From the NCBI RefSeq assembly GCF_001039355.2, contig NW_019775510.1:10235-74234 (forward strand): 64,000 nucleotides of DNA, written 5' to 3'. The notes below the pieces were generated by a model. That model did no database searches. It was not told where the DNA came from and saw only the letters and a list, made by a program, of their open reading frames with translations. A program made the position numbers and the translations under genes. Positions 23,029 to 33,420 of this stretch are shown here, in pieces (the stretch's first letter is position 1; each line of letters starts with the position of its first letter). The stretch comes from Lingula anatina. Taxonomy: Eukaryota; Brachiopoda; Lingulata; Lingulida; Lingulidae.

Positions 23029-24314
23029 TTATAAATTTAATCTGTCTGGCGGTTTCACCACACGACCAGATCTTGTTACAATTGGGGTATTAATTGCTTG
23101 TGTCCCTGTTTTTGTTTTACACTGATCCTTGACAATATCTCGGGTTGGTGTTACTGTCTCCTCAGGTACTATATGCTGATCCTTGATAGGTGAATGTAAT
23201 GGCTCATCACATGGCTCTAAGTCAACAAAATTAGGGTTATAGTGATGTGCTTTTTCTGTTGATGATCTTAAGTGCTGACGATTACGTCTGTATACACGGT
23301 CATTTCCTTCCACTATGTATGATCTTGGATGTGTACATGACGTTTAACAACAATGGCTGGTGCCCATGTTTTTGAACCTGGATGAGGCTGCATTCTCACA
23401 TGTTCTCCAGGGTTGAAAGCTTTCAGTTCTTTAGCACCTTTCCTTTGATCATAATAATGTTTCTGTTTTAGTTTCTCCTGGCTAAAATGACGTTTCACCT
23501 CTCGTTGGTTATATGCCTGTGGTTTTAACAGATTTCGAGCTGCAGGCAGTGTGTTTCTAGGTCTGCGTCCCATTAACAACTGCGAAGGGGACAAGTTTAT
23601 GCCTTCCAAAGGTGTAGTTCTGTAGTTGAGTAGAGCAAGATACTTGTCATCACATTTTTTCCACATTTTCTTCACAATCTGAATAGCTCTCTCAGCTTCC
23701 CCATTTGAACCTGGGTACTGAGGACTGGAGGTCATATGTTCAATATCATACACTTTGCAAAATTGTTTGAATTCACATGAACTAAACTGTGGTCCATTGT
23801 CTGATCTGATTTTAAGAGGTATGCCATGACAACTAAACACATATCTCATAGCATTGATTGTAGCAGTTGTAGTTGCGGCATTCAGTTCTACAACATCAAT
23901 GTACTTTGAATAGTAATCAATGAGAAGTAGGTACTTCTTTGCTCCAAAGTCAAATATGTCACAACCAACTTCAGTATAGGGTAGATCTGGAGGGACGGTC
24001 GGTTTCAACGGTTCTGCGGGTAACCTGTTTTGATACTCAGAACATTTTATGCAGTCTCTCACCATGTTTTCAATTTCCATATTCATTCCAGGCCAAAACA
24101 TGACTTCCCTTGCACGCTGTTTGCATTTCACAACTCCAAGATGTGACTCGTGTATCAAGCTAAGCATGTACTTTTGTAATGACGGTGGAATAACTATTCT
24201 GAGGCCTTTGTAGATTACACCATCAAACACAGACAATTGGTCTCTGGAGTCCCAGAAATTTCTAATTTCATAAGGTGTCTTGTTGCTCATGTTCCCACTT
24301 GAATGACACATCAT
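23029..24314 (-). pseudogene. Gypsy integrase
   Basis: Reads from PYEIRNFWDSRDQLSVFDGV through ESHLGVVKCKQRAREVMFWP and CIKCSEYQ, the HHCC zinc region (H..H..C..C). The catalytic core follows with CDIFDFGAKKYLLLIDYYSK (first Asp), RSDNGPQFSS (second Asp) and SNGEAERAIQ (Glu). Residues after RRPRNTLPAARN form the C-terminal part, broken near 23313, with the tail TRSGRVVKPPDRLNL at 23029-23100. The DDE residues are all present, but the frame is interrupted at 23313 and no intact pol reading joins it. Confidence 0.85.
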
Positions 24315-24600
24315 TCTTCAATAATGCTCTCAGTGGGGCATCCACCTGACTCAGGTTTGTTATGAACTTGGCTAGATACTGTACAAGACCAAGTATTCTT
24401 CGTACTCCATCCTTATCTGTGGGTGGTGTCATCTTAGTTATTGCACGCATTTTTTCTGGATCTGGGCTCAGGCCCTCTGCTGTGAGGATATGTCCCACAT
24501 ACTGAACTCTGGGCTGACGCACCTGACACTTATCAAAGTTGAGCTTTAGGTTGTATTCAGTAGCTCTCTGAATAACCTTCTTGAAAATCGAATCATGATG
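24268..24600 (-). pseudogene. Gypsy RT tether segment
   Basis: Reads KKVIQRATEYNLKLNFDKCQ then VRQPRVQYVGHILTAEGLSP and LGLVQYLAKFITNLSQVDAP. This is the end of RT and the connection region that normally comes before RNase H. Here it lies after the RNase H piece and runs straight into integrase, so this copy has lost RNase H. It abuts the N at 24601. Confidence 0.75.
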
Positions 24601-24601
24601 N

Positions 24602-24840
24602 TTTCTAATGGCTTGTGGTCTGTGTACACTGTTGTTTCCTTACCGAAGATGTAGCAGTGGAATTTTATAGCTCCATGGACAATGGCGAGCATTTCCTTCT
24701 CTATTTGAGCATAACGCATTTCAACATCAGTAAGAGAACGTGACGTGTATGCTATAGGTCGGCCATCTTGTATTAGCACTGCCCCTAGTCCATTTCTTGA
24801 TGCATCACACTGAATCTCTACCGGCTTGTTAACATCATAA
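24602..24840 (-). pseudogene. Gypsy RNase H segment
   Basis: Reads VEIQCDASRNGLGAVLIQDG (first Asp), PIAYTSRSLTDVEMRYAQIE, EKEMLAIVHGAIKFHCYIFG and VYTDHKPLE, a clear RNase H. It follows directly on the RT fragment because the part with the YxDD motif is deleted at about 24840, and it is cut by the join at 24601. Confidence 0.8.
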
Positions 24841-25705
24841 TAAGCTAATACAGGCGGTGTGTGGCACCTTCTATGCCTTCAAGCATTTCATCCATGATTC
24901 TCTGAAAGATTTCTGGCGCTGATTTAATACCGAAGGGTAGGCGAAGCCATCTGTACCTGCCAATTGGAGTGTTGAAAGTAGTCAAAAAGGATGACTGCTC
25001 ATCAAGCTGTATCTGCAAAAATCCCTGTGTGGCGTCTAACACAGAAAACACTGTGGCTTTTGGAATACTAGCTACAACTCCTTCAATAGTTTTCAGTGGA
25101 TGATGCTCTCTTTTGATTGCATTGTTCAAATCACATAGGTCTATACAGATTCTCACTTTATCATTTCTTAATGAAACAATCATTGAACTGACCCATTCAG
25201 TTGGCTCATGGACTCGGGTAATGAAGCCATCTGATTCCATTTCCTGTAATTTCTCTACGATGCGTGGCTTCAGTGATGCTGGCTGTCGTCTGGCTGGATG
25301 TATAACTCCCTTTGCTGTTGGGTCTATCTTTATGGTATGCTTACCTGGTAGCGTACCTGTGTCCTTGGCAAGTTCAGTGAAATCATCTACACTGTTTACC
25401 TTGTTAACTCTGACTCTATGGAGGAGCCCAAGTTTCTCTGAAACTGCACCGTTAATGACATTTTCCTGGTCTATGTCTACTACTTCAAAGTCAACTGGCA
25501 ACTGAGTAGTATTGTATGCCACTGAAAGCTGTGCTTTTCCGATTGGGCGGATCTTGTGATTAGAGTAGGAGTGAAGAACTTTAGTTGTTTGGTTCAAGTT
25601 CTTGTTAAGACTAAGTTTTTCATAATCAGCTTTCACTAGAATGTTACATTTTGCTCCAGTATCTATACGAAATTTAAGTGGCTTGTCTTGGACATCTAGT
25701 GTCAC
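24841..25705 (-). pseudogene. Gypsy protease and N-terminal RT
   Basis: Protease: PLKFRIDTGAKCNILVKADY, with the DTG active site. RT: KPRIVEKLQEMESDGFI, WVSSMIVSLRNDKVRICIDL, FSVLDATQGFLQIQLDE (first catalytic Asp) and WLRLPFGIKSAPEIFQRIMD. The frame ends at GATHRLY just before the position of the YxDD motif, which is missing. The short repeat ACACCGCC at the break suggests a deletion joining RT to the start of RNase H. Confidence 0.8.
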
Positions 25706-26624
25706 TATCCATTTATCTTCAGCTGCACTGACAGAGTCAACATTTTCATCATCAACTTCAGTTGTATGAATGTATCTTCACTCACTGAATCATCATAGTA
25801 AACATCATTATCACTTTCCTGTAAAGTGTGTACTGCCTTGGCTTTTCGTTTTCTGCATACTGAATACCAATGGTCTGGTTCCTTTTGCCGGGCAAGTATT
25901 GTTTCTATGGGCTGTTGCAATATCTAAACCACACTGACCACATTTCTTGTTCTTTTGCTTCCAAGGTACGTGTTCCTGTCTCTTAGAGGCTTGTGAGGGA
26001 TTTCTACTAGCATGGCTTTCCTTACCCTTATGTGACTTGTGATTAATGGCGGAAACTTCAACTTCTGGTCTTAGAATCTTCATTTGTTGCTGGGATGACT
26101 CATACTGTCTGCCTATTTCTAATGCTTGAGCTAGAGTAAGTCTTTCCCCTTTTTCTAACAGTTTCTCTTGAACTCGAGGATGGTACACCCCACGTATTAT
26201 ACAGTCAATTAAAATGTCTTCAGCGTCTTGGTACTCACAATCCATAAGAATCAATCTGATGTCTTTTACAAAACTGTCAAATGTCTCATCTTCCTCCTGC
26301 TTCCTTTTCTGGAGATTAAATCTTTGTGCACGTTTGTTTTTTTCTGGGTCTTACATAATTTTCAAACTTGCCGAATATTGCTTCTGGTTTATCCTCTTCA
26401 TCTTCTTCCCAAGTGAATGTTTTGTAAATTTCTCTCCCTTGTTTTCCAATCCACATGCCTAACCATCCTGCCCTTATCTTATCATCTGTTTGTGATAGTG
26501 GACCCTTGAAAACGAGCTCAGCATGCTGTCGGAATCGAGTAAATTCCAAGTACAAATTTTTAGACTCCCAATCGAAACTGGGTTGCTCGAATGCATACGC
26601 CATTTTAATTAGTGTCTCGCACAA
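25706..26624 (-). pseudogene. Gypsy gag, frameshifted (copy A)
   Basis: Starts MAYAFEQPSFDWESKNLYLE, with FTRFRQHAELVFKG and AGWLGMWIGKQGREIY typical of Mag-type gag. A frame break sits near 26340 in a T run one base longer than in copy B. CGQCGLDIATAHRNNTC is the first zinc knuckle; the second knuckle is deleted here (28 bp shorter than copy B). Confidence 0.8.
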
Positions 26625-26675
26625 TTAAAAATGTTATGTGGCATGTGTAAGGACTCACTAATAGCTTGAAAAGTT

Positions 26676-26690
26676 CAACTTCTGACACCA
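26676..26690 (-). promoter_or_regulatory. Primer-binding site, tRNA-Leu type
   Basis: The minus strand reads TGGTGTCAGAAGTTG directly after the LTR. TGGTGTCAGAAG is the complement expected for the 3' end of a tRNA-Leu, as used by Mag/Steamer-type elements (family knowledge). An identical site is at 28996-29010 beside LTR 4. Confidence 0.7.
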
Positions 26691-26807
26691 TGTAACATAA
26701 ACGTGCTAACTCTGTAAGCCGCCATGCTGGAACACACGTGTATTATTCAAGTCGCTTACAACATTGTAAAATAAGAGGTGGTCGCTTAAGACAAATAAAA
26801 TGTTACA
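26691..26807 (-). repeat. Gypsy LTR 3 (inner, 5' side)
   Basis: 117 bp, same sequence. Next to it at 26676-26690 the minus strand reads TGGTGTCAGAAGTTG, the primer-binding site. Right flank GCTCT. Confidence 0.9.
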
Positions 26808-27485
26808 GCTCTTACTGATACTTTCATGAAAAAAATTTGAGCATATTGAGTAACAAACGGCATACATATATATGCATTTTGACAAACATTAGGTCACATT
26901 TTTATTAAAGACAGGCGTGATACATAGGCTTGTTTATATAAATACATATACCGTATAGCCAATAAAAAACAAGACTACTGGTACGCGTTTAATCGATAAC
27001 TGATTTAATACTCGTCAGATTACCATCCGCCCCCTTCCTTATGAATAGGTATTACTTTATTAATACAATGCAACCGACGTGTAGCCGCATGTTAGAAGAC
27101 AATGTGTGTTACGCACAGCAGTAGGAGGCCGCTAGCCCTTCCCAGCAAGGAGTCAACTAAGCCGCAAGTTAGAAGACAATGCGTGATTACTAACAGCAGT
27201 AGGAGGCCGCTACCGCTCCCCAGCAAGGAGTCAACACAGCAGTGCGTAACCCGGGCTTAATTAGGGGTTATTAGTTGTCCACTTATGATCGGTATTGTTC
27301 GTCTTGATTGCAGCACACTTCCTACTCACTATTGGTTCGCCCGCCTCTTCTTTAAATGCTCTCTCAAACCATTCCTCAGTCAGCCGAGAATGGAAACACG
27401 TTTATCTGCCGATAAACTTCGTCGTTGATGTATTATTTGGCATCATTCTACAGTGGGTCATAAGGCTCTATCTATGATTTTTTTT
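26808..27485. other. Flank of LTR 3, with a short tandem duplication
   Basis: No coding sequence seen. At about 27075-27240 a segment of roughly 85 bp (TTAGAAGACAATG..GCAGTAGGAGGCCGCTA..CAGCAAGGAGTCAAC) occurs twice in tandem. The stretch ends at the N block. Confidence 0.5.
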
Positions 27486-27761
27486 NNNNNNNNNNNNNNN
27501 NNNNNNNNNNNNNNNNNNNNNNNNNNNNNNNNNNNNNNNNNNNNNNNNNNNNNNNNNNNNNNNNNNNNNNNNNNNNNNNNNNNNNNNNNNNNNNNNNNNN
27601 NNNNNNNNNNNNNNNNNNNNNNNNNNNNNNNNNNNNNNNNNNNNNNNNNNNNNNNNNNNNNNNNNNNNNNNNNNNNNNNNNNNNNNNNNNNNNNNNNNNN
27701 NNNNNNNNNNNNNNNNNNNNNNNNNNNNNNNNNNNNNNNNNNNNNNNNNNNNNNNNNNNNN
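27486..27761. other. Assembly gap (276 N)
   Basis: Run of N. The sequence on its right resumes in the gypsy protease. Confidence 0.99.
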
Positions 27762-28944
27762 TTCAAAGTCAACTGGCAACTGAGTAGTATTGTATGCCAC
27801 TGAAAGCTGTGCTTTTCCGATTGGGCGGATCTTGTGATTAGAGTAGGAGCGAAGAACTTTAGTTGTTTGGTTCAAGTTCTTGTGAAGACTAAGTTTTTCA
27901 TAATCAGCTTTCACTAGAATGTTACATTTTGCTCCAGTATCTATACGAAATTTAAGTGGCTTGTCTTGGACATCTAGTGTCACTATCCATTTATCTTCAG
28001 CTGCACTCACAGAGTCAACATTTTCATCATCAACTTCAGTTGTATGAATGTACAGTGGATCATTGTTGCTATCTTCACTCACTGAATCATCATAGTAAAC
28101 ATCATTATCACTTTCCTGTAAAGTGTGTACTGCCTTGGCTTTTCGTTTTCTGCATACTGAATACCAATGGTCTAGTCTTTTACAATATCTGCATTTGGTT
28201 CCTTTTGCTGGGCAAGTATTGTTTCTATGAGCTGTTGCAATATCTAAACCACACTGACCACATTTCTTGTTCTTTTGCTTCCAAGGTATGTGTTCCTGTC
28301 TCTTAGAGGCTTGTGAGGGATTTCTACTAGCATGGCTTTCCTTACTCTTATGTGACTTGTGATTAATGGCGGAAACTTCAACTTCTGGTCTTAAAATCTT
28401 CATTTGTTGCTGGGATGACTCATACTGTCTGCCTATTTCTAATGCTTGAGCTAGAGTAAGTCTTTCCCCCTTTTTCTAACAGTTTCTCTTGAACTCGAGG
28501 ATAGTATACCCCACGTATTATACAGTCAATTAAAATGTCTTCAGCGTCTTGGTACTCACAATCCATAAGAATCAATCTGATGTCTTTTACAAAATTGTCA
28601 AATGTCTCACCTTCCTCCTGCTTCCTTTTCTGGAGATTAAATCTTTGTGCACGTTTGTTTTTTCTGGGTCTTACATAATTTTCAAGCTTGCCGAATATTG
28701 CTTCTGGTTTATCCTCTTCATCTTCTTCCCAAGTGAATGTTTTATAAATTTCTCTCCCTTGTTTTCCAATCCACATGCCCAACCATCCTGCCCTTATCTT
28801 ATCATCTGTTTGTGATAGTGGACCCTTGAAAACGAGCTCAGCATGCTGTCGGAATCGAGTAAATTCCAAGTACAAATTTTTAGACTCCCAATCAAAACTG
28901 GGTTGCTCGAATGCATACGCCATTTTAATTAGTGTCTCGCACAA
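27762..28944 (-). pseudogene. Gypsy gag and start of protease (copy B)
   Basis: Same start, MAYAFEQPSFDWESKNLYLE. A break lies near 28467, in a run of C one base longer than in copy A. Two zinc knuckles are present: CGQCGLDIATAHRNNTC and CRYCKRLDHWYSVC, the second a standard CX2CX4HX4C. Protease LKFRIDTGAKC follows and the reading is lost in the N block at 27761. Confidence 0.8.
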
Positions 28945-29010
28945 TTAAAAATGTTATATGGCATGTGTAAGGACTCACTAATAGCTTGAAAAGTTCAACT
29001 TCTGACACCA

Positions 29011-29127
29011 TGTAACATAAACGTGCTAACTCTGTAAGCCGCCATGCTGGAACACACGTGTATTATTCAAGTCGCTTACAACATTGTAAAATAAGAGGTG
29101 GTCGCTTAAGACAAATAAAATGTTACA
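29011..29127 (-). repeat. Gypsy LTR 4 (outer, 5' side)
   Basis: 117 bp, followed by CCCAC at 29128-29132, the partner of the target duplication at 21892-21896. Confidence 0.9.
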
Positions 29128-29292
29128 CCCACCACCAATTAATTCAAACATTACAGAAAGAAGGTTCCGTTCAGATTTATACTGTTATGTTGTTGACATG
29201 ATCTGTAAGTTTGATGTTCATTACATAGGATTGGACGTTGCTTAAACAGGTAAAAAAAAAACACAAGACTGCGCTAAATAGGGTATCGACTN

Positions 29293-29520
29293 GACGTCGG
29301 GCCGACGGAGTGAAGCAGTCGTCGGCCCGACGTCGGGTCACCAGTAGTGGCCCGTCACACAGGTGATGAGCCACAGTTATACCGACGTCGGGCCAACGGC
29401 GTAAAGCAGTCGTTGGCCCGACGTCGGGTCACTAGTAGTGGCCCGACGTCGGCCCGACAAGGACTGCCGACCACGACCGTGCCGACCAATGCCGACGTCG
29501 GCCCGACCGCTCATTGCTAT
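29293..29520. repeat. GC-rich GACGTCGGGCC repeat
   Basis: Begins just after the N at 29292. The palindromic unit CCGACGTCGG recurs in two longer tandem units (GACGTCGGGCC..GTCACCAGTAGTGGCCCG, then GACGTCGGGCCAACGG..GTCACTAGTAGTGGCCCG). Very GC-rich beside AT-rich surroundings. It replaces the left end of the second transposon copy. Confidence 0.7.
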
Positions 29521-29522
29521 CT

Positions 29523-32500
29523 GGGTCGGCTGGGTTACGGGAAGTAAGTCGAGTTGGCCTCGTTTGAGGTGATGAGTGACAGCCTTAATTGCCACCTCTC
29601 CCTCGACTGATGCTGCTGAGTGATAGCGTTAATTGTCATCTCCCAAGTCCCAGCCGCTTATCTGATTATCTGCCCGACTGCACACAATCATTGTTCATCT
29701 ATATGGGGCACGCTTTCATTGTATTCGTCCTTTAGGTAGTATTTTAGATAGTATTTTCTTTCTTAACGATGTCTTGGTTCTCAAGGCTCAGTTACAATAT
29801 AAAATGTTACTCCTAAAATTGTTTCAATAGACGTTTTTGCTGCGTATATAGCACATAGTTACTTATTTTTTTGCTGCTAATTGTGTTGTAAATTTCAAAT
29901 TTCCCATGTGTTGTTGATCCTGAATGTTAAAAAGGTCCCAACTACGTTTTGGACGCACGGTTTTCAGGTTACTAGCGTCCGGCTAGGACGTAGCGAGATC
30001 GCACGTAGCAGCTGTTGATCATGTCAAAAAGTTTCTACGCGCTGTTTGCGTCCTCCAAAAGTCGCACGATGGACATACTCCTCCCGCACGAACTCCCACG
30101 TTTTCCCCATTTTTTTTGGCCGTAGAGCACACGTAGCAGCCCTTACGTTCGGTTGGGACCTAGGCTTAAGACAGCGTATTTTACGTTTTTCCTTGAGTCA
30201 TCAATTTCATCTCAAATTATTTCATTGAAATGCTCACACAATTATAAATTTTGAACATATAATTGATTGCAGTTTAACCTGCCTTTGCCCTAACCTTTTA
30301 ACATCATTTTCGATCACGAAGAACAAGGTGTTTCTTTTTTTTTCACTTTTAATTATGAAGCGGCTTGGAGTATTCAACTGGAGATTAAGACGACGACGAT
30401 AATATTCATTGACTCGTACATCAAATTAAATGCTTGTAGAAAGGGTTTTTAAAAGGATTTTCTAAGAACATGGAGTCGACAAAAAGTATGATCGGAGCTT
30501 AAGCAAGCATTTAAGGAAGATAATCAACGATCATGGTAATTGCGTGTAATCCACGTGCCCGAGTCCCTTTAGATCTTATCGGACGCTCCAAAGAATTACA
30601 GAGATGGAGAAATGAGAGGATGATCTTATCGAAAATCTCAGTCTACCTGTACTTTGGAGTTATTAATCTAACTTACGTGGCAAATAAACTCTGATTAAAC
30701 GTGTCACCAAAATCTTTTGTTCGACTTAAAATGTCAAAGTCAAAGAAGTGCCACGTCTTACTTGTAATTTTGTCATCTTATGTGACGTTTTGGCTTTACG
30801 GCTTATTTTGATTGTGGTGAAAATTTTTATCATTTTTTACCGCAATTCATTTGTCAGAAGTAACCTTCATCGATAACTACATCTACTTGCTGACCTAGCA
30901 AATCTGTTTTTATTGCACTTTTCTATTAGTCTCTGCCAGCATGGTTATCTAATGTTTTCAAGGAATCTGACCGGCTACCATTACCAATAAATATGTTACA
31001 AAAATTGTTTTTTGAAATTTGCTTGGTTTGGTGCATGTAAGCTTGCTCTGCCAAATTATACATTACCAATACGGGCTGTCACCAGTACCTTCTGTTTTTT
31101 TCCGATTTTATATCAGAATATTCTATCTATCGCAATGAATGAAATGTCTGGCATATATTCATATAGCAAATATTCTTTTATGACATTATTCATACAACTT
31201 ATTCAATCCAGATTTAGTTCACATGTATCTTGATGGAATGCTTTAAGCAAGCAGTTTTCTAAGAACTGTATTTTAAATAAATGGTTTTATATTCCCATCC
31301 TTCTGCTGAAACGAGCAGTTTGCTTATTGTTTCATGAATAAAATAATGAATAAAAACCCCTTCTCCATACAATGTTCTTCGTTTGATAATTATCCTTGTT
31401 GAACAGTGAACGAAAATAAAGGCAGTCTCAAGAAATATGTTGATGGAGATCTAGAGATAGGAAGAAGGTGATCTTATCGCAACTCTCAATTTACCTGTAC
31501 GTTGCAGTAATTAAACTGTTAGCTTACGTGGCAGCTCTGATTAAAAGGGTCACCTGAAATTCTTTTGTCCGACTTAAACTTTCAAGATGTGCCAAGTTTG
31601 ATTTCAATCACGTTCCCTGCGGCAACTGCCGATATGAGACCATCACCTGACAACAGTGAAATTATCATCCCTAGAGGAAATCTAAAGCACGGAGATTTCT
31701 GCTCGCCAGTTGTCCAAAGTTGGTAAGTTGATGGTACAGTTAAAAAATATACGAAAACCTACACCCTAGAATAGATCACAGAATTAAGGAATGTGCTTTT
31801 GTGCGACTACATGTAGCCCTACTTCTACAATTATTATTATCATCATTGAATAATAAGACTCTGCCCACCACCAATTAACTCAAACATTACAGAAAGAAAG
31901 ATTTACACTGTTATGTTGTTGATGTGATCTGTAAGTTTGATGTTCATTACATAGGATTGGACGTTGCTTAAACGGGTAAAAAAAAAACACAACACTCTTA
32001 AAATTAGACTGGGCTAAATAGGGTATAGACTAGTAAGCAAACTAAAATCAAGGAGGGTGGGATGTGCTACAGAAACGGCATAATTACGGATTACTATTAG
32101 CACCTCTTTACTATCTAGTATTGTACACCATACTGATTCTTGTCAAAGCAGACACAGGCTCTATATATTGTAATACAATAGATTTAGCGTATACCCCCCT
32201 TCACCCCCACCGATAATGACTGGCCTGTAATTGTGCGTTTAACAAAGGTAGTGTTACAGTGATATTCATGCCTTAATTACTATTTTCTCAAACAATTTTT
32301 ATTTTTGACAGAGGTCGGATGGGGTGAAAAGTGAAAAATAGTGAAAAAAAGTGAAAAATACTTTTAGGTAACTCACTTTCAACACTACATTTGACAATGG
32401 TAAAAACTAAAACACAATAAAGCAATTTCTGGACAAAAAACAGCAATTTATTTTCAATGTTTTATTTTTCTAAATAAATGTCAATCATTCTTGTAAATTA

Positions 32501-33420
32501 CAAAATAATAATAAAAAAACATGCTTTGTGCTCTTTACGCTGCTGGTTCCCTGTTTAAACACTCCACACGTGACGCAAGTGTTGCAACTGATATGTTCAT
32601 TTCCGACAGAAAGTAGGCTGTAACACATGTAGTGTAAAATATCAACGAAGTACTGATTGGCTTAAAACCGGAAGCTCGAGGAAATGAACCAAGCGTTTAC
32701 CTTGGCACAAATGGCCTTCGTTTACAACTTGTAGGCAGTCATGTGACGTGAGAGTACCGTGAAAAAGAATTTTTGCGTTTATGTTATTCCAATTGAACAG
32801 TATGATCAGTCGGACATCGGTGAAAAAAAAACAAAATTATTTTTGGTTTCAAATTTATTTATTTTATTCTTTTTTGGCCATTTTAAAGTCGGCGGAGCTT
32901 GAGAAACAAGTTGTTTGAAAAAAATGCCTTACACCTTTTAAAAGAAGAATCGCGTGCATAACTGCTGGCTAAGGTAAGGATTGACTGGGCATCCTAGTAG
33001 TCTCTGTTGGGATTGATTTTTTACAAGAAATCAATAAATCAATGTAAATTACTCTTAAACGTCCCATTCTAACCAGGGCAAAGTCATGTTTGGGTCGCGT
33101 CGCAGCGTAACAGAGGACGATTTAATAGCCCACAATTAAGCGGGATCATATATCACGCCTCTTTTCACACATGGTTGTGTTGCCACAAGGCGAGAAACAC
33201 CCCGCCGTCACCCTATTTACATAAGCCCACCCCTTCTTACTCATCGCTGCATGTGTATAAGATGTACATAAGATGTCCGTAAAATATACGTAAGTCGGCA
33301 TTGTCCTTAGCTTACGAATTTTCACACAATTCTTTTGTCCTCTTAAGGGGCGTACGTAAGACAACTTAATCGTTTTTGAAGTAAGCATATTCGTAATGTC
33401 ATCTTCTCTGCACAAAACTG
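29523..33420. mobile_element. Second copy of the ~4-kb TIR transposon (left end missing)
   Basis: 29523-30947 matches 18218-19701, 30948-31530 matches about 21184-21768, 31741-31868 matches 21771-21896, and 31869-32031 matches 29133-29291. 32368-33420 matches 36946-38172. It ends with CACAAAACTG|TA at 33420-33422, then a different flank. It lacks both secondary insertions and keeps about 210 bp (31530-31740) that the first copy lost. Its left end is replaced by a GC-rich repeat at the contig start. No coding sequence seen. Confidence 0.7.
32032..32367. other. Middle part of the TIR transposon, present only in the second copy
   Basis: This segment joins the two parts of the element that the first copy shows separately (up to 29291, and from 36946). 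No open frame of interest. Confidence 0.5.

Larger units (their letters stand above)
21897..29127 (-). mobile_element. Ty3/gypsy LTR retrotransposon composite, Mag/Steamer-like
   Basis: Four near-identical 117-bp LTRs (21897-22013, 22623-22739, 26691-26807, 29011-29127) start TGTAAC and end GTTACA. The outer pair is flanked by the 5-bp duplication CCCAC (21892-21896 and 29128-29132), and the sequence at 31861-31875 is the empty site. The inner pair (22623 and 26691) has no matching duplication. Between them, on the minus strand, lie gag, protease, partial RT, RNase H and integrase pieces in a scrambled order, with joins at 22182, 24601 and 27486-27761. The region is best read as several damaged copies of one family, at least one of them truly inserted here. 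None is intact. Confidence 0.85.

Noticed and set aside
22623-26807. A complete inner gypsy element
   Set aside because: LTRs 2 and 3 lack a shared target duplication, an N lies inside, and pol is in the wrong order, so it is a join of two damaged copies.
33146-33415. 89-codon minus frame, conserved at 37898-38167
   Set aside because: The two frames are copies of the same transposon end, so conservation only reflects recent duplication. The peptide follows TTACGTA-rich DNA and matches no family I know.
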